Below are positions 37,989 to 46,380 of a stretch of DNA of 64,000 nucleotides, one piece after another. The notes under the pieces are model-generated. The model did no database searches and had not been told where the DNA came from. It saw only the letters and a list, made by a program, of their open reading frames with translations. The stretch's first letter is position 1, and every line of letters begins with the position of its first letter. The stretch spans positions 124,001 to 188,000 of the forward strand of contig NZ_JAUSSG010000004.1 of assembly GCF_030812215.1 (NCBI RefSeq). Direction: 5' to 3'. The position numbers were made by a program, and so were the translations under genes. The DNA is from Variovorax boronicumulans. GTDB taxonomy: Bacteria > Pseudomonadota > Gammaproteobacteria > Burkholderiales > Burkholderiaceae_C.

Positions 37989-38105
37989 TCAGCGACCGCT
38001 GAAGAAAACCATGCGCACGATGAAGCCGATGAAGAAGATCACCGCGATGGAGGCCAGCGTGAGCCCCATGCGACGGTTGTTCCTTCTTTGCTCTGGCGTC
38101 GTCAT
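37989..38105 (-). CDS. Cytochrome oxidase small assembly protein (38 aa)
   Basis: This 38-residue minus-strand frame reads MTTPEQRRNNRRMGLTLASI and then AVIFFIGFIVRMVFFSGR before TGA. It has a basic head and one membrane helix, matching the small assembly protein seen between ctaD and ctaG in betaproteobacteria. It lies 13 nt after the ctaD stop and 29 nt before ctaG. It is too short for default gene finders. The function is not established. Confidence 0.85.
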   Translation of the reverse strand: MTTPEQRRNNRRMGLTLASIAVIFFIGFIVRMVFFSGR

Positions 38106-38118
38106 TTCGTGCGGTCGA

Positions 38119-39756
38119 TCAGCCGATCACCTTGGTGGCGGTCGGATCGAGCTTGGGCGGGTTCTCGAAGGTGTGGAACGGTGCCGGCGACGGCACTTCC
38201 CACTCGAGGCCTTCAGCGGCTTCCCACGGCTTCTGCGAAGCCTTCTCGCCCTTGCCGCGCATGGTCGGCAGCACGATGAAGAGGAAGAAATACAGCTGGG
38301 CGAAACCGAAGAAGAAGGCACCGACCGACGCGAGCGCGTTGAAATCGGCGAACTGCATCGGGTAGTCGGCATAGCGCCGCGGCATGCCCGCGAGGCCCAG
38401 GAAGTGCATCGGGAAGAAGGTCACGTTGAACGAGATCAGCGACCACCAGAAATGCACCTTGCCGCGCGTTTCGTTGTACATCACGCCGGTCCACTTGGGC
38501 ACCCAGTAGTAGAAGCCCGAGAACATCGCGAACAGCGAGCCGGCCACCAGCACGTAATGGAAGTGGGCCACCACGTAATACGTATCTTGCAGCTGCGTGT
38601 CGATCGGCGCGACCGCGAGGATCAGGCCGGTGAAGCCGCCCATCGTGAACACGAAGATGAAGCCGACCGCGAACAGCATGGGCGTCTCGAAGGTCATCGA
38701 GCCCTGCCACATCGTGGCGATCCAGTTGAAGATCTTCACGGCCGTGGGCACAGCGATCAGCATGGTGGCGTACATGAAGAACAGCTGGCCGGTGAGCGGC
38801 ATGCCGGTCGTGAACATGTGGTGCGCCCACACGATGAACGACAGGATGGCGATCGACGAGGTGGCGTACACCATCGAGGCGTAGCCGAAGAGCTTCTTGC
38901 GGGCGAAGGCCGGCACGACCTGGCTGATGATGCCGAAGGCCGGCAAGATCATGATGTAGACCTCGGGGTGGCCGAAGAACCAGAAGATGTGCTGGTACAT
39001 CACCGGGTCGCCGCCGCCGGCGGGGTTGAAGAAGCTGGTGCCGAAGTGGCGGTCGGTCAGCGTCATCGTGATGGCGCCTGCGAGCACCGGCATCACTGCA
39101 ATCAGCAGGTAGGCGGTGATGAGCCAGGTCCAGCAGAACATCGGCATCTTCATCAGCGTCATGCCGGGGGCGCGCATGTTGAGGATGGTCACGATGATGT
39201 TGATCGAGCCCATGATCGAGGAGGCGCCCATGATGTGCATCGCGAAGATGCCGGCGTCCATCGAAGGGCCCATCTGCAACGTGAGCGGCGCATAGAGCGT
39301 CCAGCCTGCGGCCGGCGCACCGCCGGGCATGAAGAACGACCCCACCAGCATCAGCGCCGCGGGAATCAGCAGCCAGAAGCTGAAGTTGTTCATGCGCGCG
39401 AACGCCATGTCGGAGGCGCCCACCTGCAGCGGGATCATCCAGTTCGCGAAGCCCACGAAGGCCGGCATGATGGCGCCGAACACCATGATCAGGCCGTGCA
39501 TGGTGGTGAACTGGTTGAAGAGCTCGGGGTTCACCAGTTGCAGGCCGGGCTGGAACAGCTCGGCACGGATCAGGAGGGCCAGGATGCCGCCCACCATCAG
39601 CATGGTGAAGCTGAACAGCAGGTAGAGCGTGCCGATGTCCTTGTGGTTGGTCGCGAACACCCAGCGGCGCCAGCCGGTGGGCGCGTGGTGGTCGTGATGC
39701 TCGTCGTGTGCGTGGTCGCCGTGGGCGTGACCGTGGGGGTCGAGGACTGCGCTCAT
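38119..39756 (-). CDS. ctaD: Cytochrome c oxidase subunit I
   Basis: This 545-residue catalytic subunit carries heme a and the heme a3/CuB centre, with about 12 membrane helices. Visible hallmarks are the helix II ligand region [12 protein letters not shown], the CuB/K-channel helix [18 protein letters not shown], the paired His in [15 protein letters not shown], and the heme ligands in [18 protein letters not shown] His-rich N-terminus ([17 protein letters not shown]) is notable and may bind metal. It follows ctaC by 43 nt. Confidence 0.98.
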   Translation of the reverse strand: MSAVLDPHGHAHGDHAHDEHHDHHAPTGWRRWVFATNHKDIGTLYLLFSFTMLMVGGILALLIRAELFQPGLQLVNPELFNQFTTMHGLIMVFGAIMPAFVGFANWMIPLQVGASDMAFARMNNFSFWLLIPAALMLVGSFFMPGGAPAAGWTLYAPLTLQMGPSMDAGIFAMHIMGASSIMGSINIIVTILNMRAPGMTLMKMPMFCWTWLITAYLLIAVMPVLAGAITMTLTDRHFGTSFFNPAGGGDPVMYQHIFWFFGHPEVYIMILPAFGIISQVVPAFARKKLFGYASMVYATSSIAILSFIVWAHHMFTTGMPLTGQLFFMYATMLIAVPTAVKIFNWIATMWQGSMTFETPMLFAVGFIFVFTMGGFTGLILAVAPIDTQLQDTYYVVAHFHYVLVAGSLFAMFSGFYYWVPKWTGVMYNETRGKVHFWWSLISFNVTFFPMHFLGLAGMPRRYADYPMQFADFNALASVGAFFFGFAQLYFFLFIVLPTMRGKGEKASQKPWEAAEGLEWEVPSPAPFHTFENPPKLDPTATKVIG

Positions 39757-39799
39757 TTCGTTGTTCCTTGCAATTTCTTCTTCGCGGGGCGCTGCCGTA

Positions 39800-40978
39800 T
39801 CACTTGCCGCGCAGGGCCAGCACTTCGGCCGGCTGCACCAGCTGGCCCGTCTTGTTCGACCAGCTATTCTTGGTGTACGTGGCCACTGCCGCGAGATCGG
39901 TATCGCTCAGTTGTTTCCAGGAAGGCATCGCGCCGTTGTTCTGACCGTTGAGCAGCACTTCGAGCTGCACCTTGTGGTCTGCAGCGACCACCTTGGCCGA
40001 GCCGTCGAGCGGCTTGATGGGGCCTGCACCCTTGCCGTTGGCCTGGTGGCAGGCGGCGCAGTTGGCGGCATAGACCTTCTCGCCGCGCACCAGCATCTCG
40101 GGCAGCGCCCAGACCTTGGTCGGATCGTCGAGCTTGGCGGCAGCTTCCTTGCGCTTGGCGGCAACCCAGGTCGTGTAGTCGGCCGACGAAACCACCTTCA
40201 CGTGGATCGGCATGTAGGCGTGCTCCTTGCCGCACAGCTCCTGGCACTGGCCGTAGTAGTCGCCTACGGTTTCGGCGCGGAACCAGGTGTCGCGCACGAA
40301 GCCGGGAATCGCGTCTTGCTTCAGGCCCAGCTGCGGCACGGCGAACGCGTGGATCACGTCGTTGGCGGTGGTGATGATGCGAACCTTCTTGTTGACCGGC
40401 ACCACCAGCGGGTTGTCGACCTTGAGCAGGTAGTCGTCGGGCATCGCGCCCTTGGCGCCTGCATCGGACATCGCGCGCTGCGAGCTGTCGAGCGTGGAGA
40501 TGAAAGCCAGGCCCTCACCTTCGCCGTTCAGGTAGTCGTAGCCCCACTTCCACTGATAACCCGTGGTCTTGATCGTGAGGTCGGCGTTGGTGGTGTCCTT
40601 CTGGGCCACCAGCACCTTGGTGGCGGGCAGCGCCATCACGATCACGATGAGGAAGGGAACGATGGTCCAGATGACCTCGACCACCACCGATTCATGGAAG
40701 TTGGCAGCCTTGTGGCCCACCGACTTGCGGTGCTTCCAGATCGAATAGAACATGACCGCGAACACGGCGACGAAGATGACCGTGCACAGAATCATCATGA
40801 TCGTGTGGAGCAGATGCTGCTCCTGCGCGATCTTGGTCACACCGACCGGAAGATTCAACTGGCGAACCGAAGGGCCGCCGGGCAGATCGTTGACTGCGTG
40901 CGCCGCGCTGCTGAAAGCCGCGCCGGCCGCCAGCAACAGATTCGCCGGCCTGTACTTATTGCGCCAAATGCTCTTCAT
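39800..40978 (-). CDS. ctaC: Cytochrome c oxidase subunit II with fused cytochrome c domain
   Basis: This 392-residue protein has a signal or first helix ending AAHA, two membrane helices, the CuA domain with [16 protein letters not shown], and a C-terminal cytochrome c domain with heme motif CAACH and a likely Met ligand in [11 protein letters not shown]. The fused heme domain makes the enzyme a caa3-type oxidase. The ATG at 40978 is preferred; a GTG three codons upstream is in frame. It is the first gene of the ctaC-ctaD-small protein-ctaG-DUF2970-ctaE operon. Confidence 0.96.
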   Translation of the reverse strand: MKSIWRNKYRPANLLLAAGAAFSSAAHAVNDLPGGPSVRQLNLPVGVTKIAQEQHLLHTIMMILCTVIFVAVFAVMFYSIWKHRKSVGHKAANFHESVVVEVIWTIVPFLIVIVMALPATKVLVAQKDTTNADLTIKTTGYQWKWGYDYLNGEGEGLAFISTLDSSQRAMSDAGAKGAMPDDYLLKVDNPLVVPVNKKVRIITTANDVIHAFAVPQLGLKQDAIPGFVRDTWFRAETVGDYYGQCQELCGKEHAYMPIHVKVVSSADYTTWVAAKRKEAAAKLDDPTKVWALPEMLVRGEKVYAANCAACHQANGKGAGPIKPLDGSAKVVAADHKVQLEVLLNGQNNGAMPSWKQLSDTDLAAVATYTKNSWSNKTGQLVQPAEVLALRGK

Positions 40979-41039
40979 CGTGTTCACGTTTCTTCAATTT
41001 TTTCGACAAACCCAACCGTGCAGCGCTGCGCAAGCCGCT

Positions 41040-41516
41040 TCAAGCGCCACGCAACGCCATGCGAATCTCGCGCGCCAGTGCTGCACGCAACTCCGGGCGT
41101 ACATAGCGCCCCACCCTGACTGATTGCCCCTGCCCCGAGACCTCGATCAGCGAGCGATCGCTGGTCTGCGGTTCGATCCGCACCTGGTGCGGAAGAAATT
41201 CCGTGCGTTCGTAGTACCCACCATCCTCGAGCTCCACGACCAGCCGGCCGCCCTGCAGGGCGATCCGTTCTCCATCGGTCGCATGCCGCGCGTACAGCAT
41301 GAATGCGAAACCCACCGCGGCCAGCTCGAGCCAGGCGAATGGCAGAACCAGCGGCGCACCGTGCAGCCAGAACACCGTACCGATACCGAGCGATACCACG
41401 CACAGCGACGCGTAGAGCCAGCCCAGCTGGCTCGGGGTCACCGAGCAGTTCCGCTTCAGGAACCAGTGGATGCTCTGGCCTGAAACGGTGGCAAAACGAA
41501 ACACGGAATTCGACAC
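41040..41516 (-). CDS. DUF2244 domain membrane protein
   Basis: This protein of about 158 residues has two adjacent membrane helices (LGWLYASLCVVSLGIGTVFW and LVLPFAWLELAAVGFAFMLY) and a C-terminal soluble segment with QPQTSDRS-like and SVRVGRYVRPELR elements typical of DUF2244. The frame opens at a TTG at 41630, but the first 38 residues look non-coding. I place the start at GTG 41516 (MSNSVFRFATVSG), with moderate certainty. It lies 61 nt upstream of ctaC. The function is unknown; an oxidase-related role is inferred from position. Confidence 0.75.
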   Translation of the reverse strand: MSNSVFRFATVSGQSIHWFLKRNCSVTPSQLGWLYASLCVVSLGIGTVFWLHGAPLVLPFAWLELAAVGFAFMLYARHATDGERIALQGGRLVVELEDGGYYERTEFLPHQVRIEPQTSDRSLIEVSGQGQSVRVGRYVRPELRAALAREIRMALRGA

Positions 41517-41704
41517 GGGCGAGTTCAGCAAATCGGTGCGTCGATGGTCGCCAAATCCCTCGTACGCCCTCGTACAAACGGGATCCGACAGCCCCTCGAT
41601 CGCGGGACAATACCCGCGAGTTTCACGCAACGGCGGATTGTAGCGGGTAGATACCGGCGCTCGCAGGCCCTGTGGGACGCCTACGGGTCACTACTACTAG
41701 GCAA

Positions 41705-42619
41705 TCAGGCGCCGGGGCGACCTCGTTGCAGCATCGAGCGCATTTCGCGCAGCGACACCGCGCTTTCGGCCGATAGCGAGACGCGCGGCGTCGGCTTGAA
41801 GGCGTGGCCGTAGATCACCTCGAAGGTCAGCGCGATGTGGCCGTTGCCGCCCTCGGCCGGCGCGAGTTCGGGCAGTGCGCCCTTCAGCGCCTTGTGCCAG
41901 GTCTTGCCGCGCAAGGCCGGGAAACGCCCCGGGTGCAAGTTGCGGCCCAACGTGCGCAACTCGGCCAGCGCCGCCTCGGGCGTGGCCCAGGTCAGCACGA
42001 TGCGTTCCATGTCCATCACGGGCTCGGCGAAGCCGGCGTGCACCAGCATGTCGCCCCAGTCGTGCATGTCGGTGTATTCGTGGCCGGCCGCAGGCCAGCC
42101 GAGGCGGGCATGCAGCGCCCGCAGTTCACGCACGGTGTCGGGGCCGAGGCACGAGAACATCAGGAAGCCGTCGGTCGCGACCAGCCGGTGCCACTGCGAG
42201 ATCAGCGCCTCGGGGTCGGCCGCCATGTGCAGCGACATGTTGGCCCAGAGAAGGTCGACGCCGTCTTCGGGCGGCACGTCGAAGCGGGCCTTGCCGCCCT
42301 GCCAGCGGCGCGCGCTCCACCAGGGCGCAGCCAGCGCCTCACTGGTCCTGGCGGCCAGGACCGGTTCGGGTTCGATCACATAGGAAGCCGCATCGCGATA
42401 GCGGCGTGCCACCAGTTCGTGCGCCTCGAGGCCGCCTCGCAGCGGCGCCCAGTCGGCCCAGGTGCGGGGCTGCGCCTTGATCCATTGCAGCCGGTCTTCC
42501 ATGCGACGACCGATTTCCTCGTGCAGCCATGGCGAGCCCTCGGCAGGCGCGAGCCGGCGCCAGCGTGCGGCCGCCGTGAGGTCGATGGTCGGCGGTCTTC
42601 TTGCGGGGTCGGTGGCCAT
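41705..42619 (-). CDS. BioC-like methyltransferase with degenerate SAM motif I
   Basis: This 304-residue protein resembles BioC (malonyl-ACP O-methyltransferase) in its C-terminal half: LLWANMSLHMAADPEALISQ, FLMFSCLGPDTVRELRAL and DMHDWGDMLVHAGFAEPVMD. The usual glycine-rich SAM motif I near the N-terminus is not visible; the matching place reads WADWAPLRGGLEAHELVARR. It is divergent from comF, as in related genomes. It may be an atypical BioC or a non-catalytic paralogue; I assign no gene symbol. Confidence 0.75.
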   Translation of the reverse strand: MATDPARRPPTIDLTAAARWRRLAPAEGSPWLHEEIGRRMEDRLQWIKAQPRTWADWAPLRGGLEAHELVARRYRDAASYVIEPEPVLAARTSEALAAPWWSARRWQGGKARFDVPPEDGVDLLWANMSLHMAADPEALISQWHRLVATDGFLMFSCLGPDTVRELRALHARLGWPAAGHEYTDMHDWGDMLVHAGFAEPVMDMERIVLTWATPEAALAELRTLGRNLHPGRFPALRGKTWHKALKGALPELAPAEGGNGHIALTFEVIYGHAFKPTPRVSLSAESAVSLREMRSMLQRGRPGA

Positions 42620-42642
42620 GGGGCCGTGAGTATATTGAGACC

Positions 42643-43359
42643 ATGCTGAACCACCGGGCCCTGAGGCCTTTCACCTCCCTGCTCGCGCGGCTGCCCAGCC
42701 AGTGCGAGGTCTGCCGCGCCTGGCCTTCGCAACCGGTGTGCGACGCCTGCGTCTCGCGCTTCGCGCCGCCCGCCATGCGCTGCAGCGGCTGTGCCCTGCC
42801 GGTGCCCGAAGGCGTGGCTCGGTGCGGCGACTGCGTGCTGCATCCGCCACCACTGGACGCCTGCCTCGCGGCCTGCACCTATGCATGGCCCTGGCCCGAT
42901 GCCATCGCCCGGTTCAAGTTCCGCGGCGATGCCGGCTGGGCCGGCCCCTTCGCGACCCTGCTGCGCAGTGCGCCCTGGGTGGAGCCGGCGCTGGAGCAGT
43001 GCGACATCGTGCTGCCGATGCCGCTCGCGCCCGGCCGCCTGCGCGAGCGCGGCTTCAACCAGTCGCTTGAGCTCGCGCGCCGCATGGCGCCGGCCAAGAC
43101 CGACGCGACGCTGCTTCTGCGCACGCGCGAAACCCCGGCGCAGAGCGGCCTCGCACGTGCCGAGCGCCTGCGCAATCTTCGCGGTGCCTTCGCCGTGGAG
43201 CCGCTGCGCGCTGACCAGGTGCGGGGCAAGCGCATCGTGCTGGTCGACGACGTGATGACCAGCGGCGCCTCGCTGTTCGCTGCCGCAGATACATTGAGGT
43301 TGTCCGGCGCCGCGCACATCACCGCGGTGGTGCTGGCTCGCACCGACCCGCCGCGCTGA
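42643..43359 (+). CDS. comF: ComF family phosphoribosyltransferase-like protein
   Basis: This 238-residue protein has two N-terminal Cys clusters (CEVCRAWPSQPVCDAC and CSGCALPVPEGVARCGDC) that likely bind zinc, then a type I phosphoribosyltransferase domain with PRPP motif KRIVLVDDVMTSGAS. ComF homologues support DNA uptake or processing in competent bacteria, but many non-competent species also carry one. The ATG at 42643 gives the normal start. It lies 34 nt upstream of trmL. Confidence 0.93.
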   Translation: MLNHRALRPFTSLLARLPSQCEVCRAWPSQPVCDACVSRFAPPAMRCSGCALPVPEGVARCGDCVLHPPPLDACLAACTYAWPWPDAIARFKFRGDAGWAGPFATLLRSAPWVEPALEQCDIVLPMPLAPGRLRERGFNQSLELARRMAPAKTDATLLLRTRETPAQSGLARAERLRNLRGAFAVEPLRADQVRGKRIVLVDDVMTSGASLFAAADTLRLSGAAHITAVVLARTDPPR

Positions 43360-43393
43360 CCGCCTCCCGCGCAAGCCCGCCGACAATCGCCGG

Positions 43394-43855
43394 ATGTTCC
43401 ATATCGTCCTGGTCCACCCCGAAATTCCGCCGAACACCGGCAACGTGATCCGGCTCGCCGCCAACACCGGCTGCACGCTGCATCTGGTCGAGCCGCTCGG
43501 CTTTTCGATGGACGACCGCCTGTTGCGCCGCGCCGGACTCGACTATCACGAGTACGCCGAGGTGAAGCGCCATGCCGACTGGCAGGCACTGATCGAAGCG
43601 GAAGGTCCGCCTGCCGACCGCATGTTCGCCCTCACCACCCGCGGCACGCGCGCCGTGCACGACGTGCGCTTCCAACCGGGCGACTGGCTGGTGTTCGGCT
43701 CCGAAACCAGCGGCTTGCCGCCTGCGGTGCGCGACGGCTTCGCCGAACCCCAGCGCCTGCGCCTGCCGATGCGCGAGGGGCAGCGCAGCCTGAATCTCTC
43801 GAATGCGGTGGCGGTGACGGTGTTCGAAGCCTGGCGGCAGAACGAATTCAACTGA
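43394..43855 (+). CDS. trmL: tRNA (cytidine(34)-2'-O)-methyltransferase
   Basis: This 153-residue SPOUT enzyme methylates the wobble nucleotide of two leucine tRNAs. The opening MFHIVLVHPEIPPNTGNVIR is family-typical, as are LVFGSETSGLPP and the C-terminal knot segment RSLNLSNAVAVTVFEAWRQ. The stop codon lies at the start of a long hairpin. Confidence 0.96.
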   Translation: MFHIVLVHPEIPPNTGNVIRLAANTGCTLHLVEPLGFSMDDRLLRRAGLDYHEYAEVKRHADWQALIEAEGPPADRMFALTTRGTRAVHDVRFQPGDWLVFGSETSGLPPAVRDGFAEPQRLRLPMREGQRSLNLSNAVAVTVFEAWRQNEFN

Positions 43856-43923
43856 GAAGGTGTGAATAAACCTACTGCGCGGTCCGATCTCGCACCGCTC
43901 GCTACGGTTTCTTCACACCTTCT
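43855..43923. repeat. Long imperfect hairpin after trmL
   Basis: AGAAGGTGTGAATAAACC (43855-43872) is nearly the inverted copy of 43906-43923; the 18-bp arms differ at one base, and a 33-nt inner segment can partly pair too (GCGGT with ACCGC). It lacks a T-run, so it is not a plain terminator. It may be a dispersed palindromic repeat, an RNA-processing element or an attenuator. The rest of the 200-nt gap before the next gene shows nothing further. Confidence 0.6.
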
Positions 43924-44055
43924 GACCCTTCGGGCGACAAGGGCGCATCCGGTCGACGCTGCAGAGCGTATGGATGACATGCCGGCGCGAAAAGCAGTTG
44001 CTGCACCCCGCTCCGGCATCGAGTCCCTCAACGCTTTGCCTCAAGGAGTTCCGTC

Positions 44056-44349
44056 ATGAATGCCAAGTCGATTGCCTTCGCGACCTTCGCCACCCTCGCC
44101 CTCAGCACCGGCGCCCAGGCCTTCCAGGGTGAACAGAACCCGCTGCCGCCCGCGCCCTTCCAGTCGACGCTGTCGCGCGCCGAGGTGCAGGCCCAGGCCC
44201 GCCAGCCGCTGAAGATCGGCAACGGCGGCACTGGCGTGGCCCAGCAGACCAACGGCAACACCGACCGTGCCGCGGTCCGTGCCAGCGCGCTCGGCATCAC
44301 CCGCCAAGGCGCCGCCACCTACGGCGAAGTGACCGACCGCCGGATGTAA
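44056..44349 (+). CDS. DUF4148-type small exported protein
   Basis: This 97-residue protein has a signal peptide (MNAKSIAFATFATLALSTG, cleavage near AQA) and a short mature part with SRAEVQAQARQPLKIGNGG, which matches the DUF4148 pattern common in Burkholderiales. AAGGAG about 8 nt upstream of the ATG supports the start. Periplasmic location is likely; function is unknown. Confidence 0.8.
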   Translation: MNAKSIAFATFATLALSTGAQAFQGEQNPLPPAPFQSTLSRAEVQAQARQPLKIGNGGTGVAQQTNGNTDRAAVRASALGITRQGAATYGEVTDRRM

Positions 44350-44368
44350 GAAAGCAAGAAAACCGCGC

Positions 44369-44830
44369 TCAGCGGTAGCGGCGCACCACCGACTCGGCAA
44401 CGCAGGCCGGCTTGGCTGCGCCTTCGAGCTCGATGGCGGTTTCCCAGGTCATCTGGAGGCCGTCATCGGGAATCGGCTCCGCGGTGAGCAGCTTCATGCG
44501 GGCCCGCAGCCGTTTGCCCACCGGCACGGGCGACATGAAGCGCACCCGGTTCAGCCCGTAGTTCACACCCATGCGCGACTCGACCACGTCGATCGCCACC
44601 TCGAAGAATTTCGGCAGCAGCGACAGCGTCAGGAAGCCGTGGGCAATCGGCCCGCCGAAGGGGCCGGCCTTGGCCCGCTCGACATCGACATGGATCCACT
44701 GGTGATCGCCCGTTGCCTCGGCGAACTGGTTGACCTGCTCCTGCGTGACGGTGATCCAGTCGCTCACGGCGACTTCCTGGCCGACGCAGGCGGCAAGATC
44801 CTGAAGGGTCTGGAATGTCTTTTTGGTCAT
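44369..44830 (-). CDS. MaoC family dehydratase
   Basis: This 153-residue hot-dog fold protein has the hydratase-2 motif QFAEATGDHQWIHVDVERA, whose Asp and His are catalytic, followed by PIAHGFLTLSLLP. It probably hydrates a trans-2-enoyl-CoA. It resembles the small bacterial R-specific or nodN-like hydratases. The start at 44830 (MTKKTFQTLQDL) or 44839 cannot be decided by ribosome-binding site. Confidence 0.9.
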   Translation of the reverse strand: MTKKTFQTLQDLAACVGQEVAVSDWITVTQEQVNQFAEATGDHQWIHVDVERAKAGPFGGPIAHGFLTLSLLPKFFEVAIDVVESRMGVNYGLNRVRFMSPVPVGKRLRARMKLLTAEPIPDDGLQMTWETAIELEGAAKPACVAESVVRRYR

Positions 44831-44908
44831 GCGGGGCATTCTGGTGCCAAGGGCTTGGGCACGGCTGTCGGCATCGCGACAACCGGAGTCAGGGAAAACC
44901 GGGGGCCA

Positions 44909-45529
44909 TCAAGCCTCGAGCCACTGACAGATGGGCTGCCACTGCTCCAGGTCGCGCTGCACGCGGCCCGGTGCAATATCGAACAGCGTGAGCCCGCGCG
45001 CCGCGAGCTGCACGTAGTTCTGCGTGTCGCGCAGCTCGCCCAGCACCGGCACGCCGAGCCCGGCGATGAATTCGTTGAGCCGATCGGCCGCCAGGGTGCG
45101 CGCGTTCACACGCATGCCCACGAGGCCGATCTTCGCTTTCTCGGCCTTGCGCTGCTCCAGCAGCCGGTCCAGAAAATCGCGCGTCGCGTAGATGTCGAAG
45201 ATGCTCGGCTGCAGCGGCACGATCACGCGGTCGGCCATCGCCAGCACTTCCTTGAAGCGCCAGCCGTGCAGGCCGGCGGGTGTATCGAGCACCGCGTGCG
45301 TGGTGCCGCGCGGAGGGCGCACCACGGTGCTGTCGCCAGAGGCTTCCCAGGTGGAAATGGGCCGGGCCATCGGTGGGCGCAGGCCCAGCCAGAGCCGCGA
45401 GGACTGCTGGCGGTCCACGTCGCCCAGCATCACGGCATGACCGCGGCTCGCAAAGTAACCCGCGATGTTCGTCGCGATCGTCGACTTGCCAACGCCACCC
45501 TTGGGGTTGGCGACCAGAACCACCGGCAT
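44909..45529 (-). CDS. Orphan ParA family ATPase
   Basis: This 206-residue protein has the deviant Walker A motif of ParA/MinD-type ATPases, NPKGGVGKSTIATNIAG, a Walker A' region VMLGDVDRQQSSRLWL and a Walker B region HAVLDTPAGLHG. No ParB or parS-like site is nearby, so it is not a standard chromosome partition pair. Small orphan ParAs position chemoreceptor arrays or other large complexes; which cargo is used here is unknown. It is divergent from kefF with 93 nt between starts. Confidence 0.88.
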   Translation of the reverse strand: MPVVLVANPKGGVGKSTIATNIAGYFASRGHAVMLGDVDRQQSSRLWLGLRPPMARPISTWEASGDSTVVRPPRGTTHAVLDTPAGLHGWRFKEVLAMADRVIVPLQPSIFDIYATRDFLDRLLEQRKAEKAKIGLVGMRVNARTLAADRLNEFIAGLGVPVLGELRDTQNYVQLAARGLTLFDIAPGRVQRDLEQWQPICQWLEA

Positions 45530-45622
45530 GAAGTTCTCCTCCAGAGCTGGAACAGGACAGGATGGTAGTGCCTCGCCCTTTCGGGGCCGGTGAATCGCCT
45601 CCGGTTGCGCTATGTTCGCGGC

Positions 45623-46378
45623 ATGACGACAACAACACTTCCGGGAAACCCCGCCACTGACAGCGGCGGTATCTATGTGATCGCGGCCCACCCCCACTGG
45701 CGCGACTCTCGTGTCAACCGCCGCCTGCTGGCCGCGGCGCGCGCGGTGCCCGGGGTGGAGGTCTGCGATCTCTACGGCAGCTACCCCGACTTCGCCATCG
45801 ACGTCGAGGCCGAGCAGGCCCGGCTCGCGAAGGCCCGCCTCGTCGTGCTGGTGCACCCGATCCAGTGGTATTCGATGCCGGCGCTGCAAAAGCTCTGGGT
45901 CGACGACGTGCTCAGCTACGGCTGGGCCTACGGCCCCGGCGGCACCGCCCTGCAGGGCAAGGACCTCTGGCTGGTCGCGACCACCGGCAGCCCCGAGCCG
46001 AGCTACCACCCCCAGAGCTACCATCGCTATTTCTTCGACGCCTTCCTGCCGCCTTACGAGCAGACCGCCGCGCTCTGCGGCATGCGCTTCCTGCCGCCGC
46101 TCATCTTCTACGGTGCGCGCAGCGCCGACGAGGCCGAGGTGACGGCGCATGTCGACACCTACGCCCAGCGCCTGGGCAGCTACCCCGACTGGCCCGAGAT
46201 CGAGGAGATCGACGCCTGCATCGCCTGCCCCGTGCCCGAAGCCGACCGCCCGGCCGAATCGGACGACATGGGCCAGGTGGTGTCGAGCGCCTTTCACTCC
46301 GCGATGGCGCGTGGCATCGCCTCGATATCCGCCGCCAGCGAAGCCACGAACGACGGCAACCGGGAAGGCTCGGCCTGA
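45623..46378 (+). CDS. kefF: KefF-like NAD(P)H:quinone oxidoreductase
   Basis: This 251-residue flavodoxin-fold oxidoreductase has the family segments VIAAHPHWRDSRVNRRL, VHPIQWYSMPALQKLWVDDV and TTGSPEPSYHPQSYHRYF. In E. coli KefF binds FMN and is the ancillary subunit that activates the KefC K+ channel. It ends 2 nt before the antiporter gene, matching kefF-kefC order. The C-terminal 60 residues extend beyond the usual length. Confidence 0.9.
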   Translation: MTTTTLPGNPATDSGGIYVIAAHPHWRDSRVNRRLLAAARAVPGVEVCDLYGSYPDFAIDVEAEQARLAKARLVVLVHPIQWYSMPALQKLWVDDVLSYGWAYGPGGTALQGKDLWLVATTGSPEPSYHPQSYHRYFFDAFLPPYEQTAALCGMRFLPPLIFYGARSADEAEVTAHVDTYAQRLGSYPDWPEIEEIDACIACPVPEADRPAESDDMGQVVSSAFHSAMARGIASISAASEATNDGNREGSA

Positions 46379-46380
46379 GC

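Noticed and set aside
37318..39951. Long plus-strand open frame of 877 residues across the ctaD region
   Set aside because: It is antisense to ctaD, ctaG and DUF2970, which have clear family motifs. Its product is a His/Arg/Glu-rich low-complexity shadow, typical of GC-rich antisense frames.
43862..44059. 65-residue frame between trmL and DUF4148
   Set aside because: It starts inside the long hairpin, has no ribosome-binding site and no recognisable composition.
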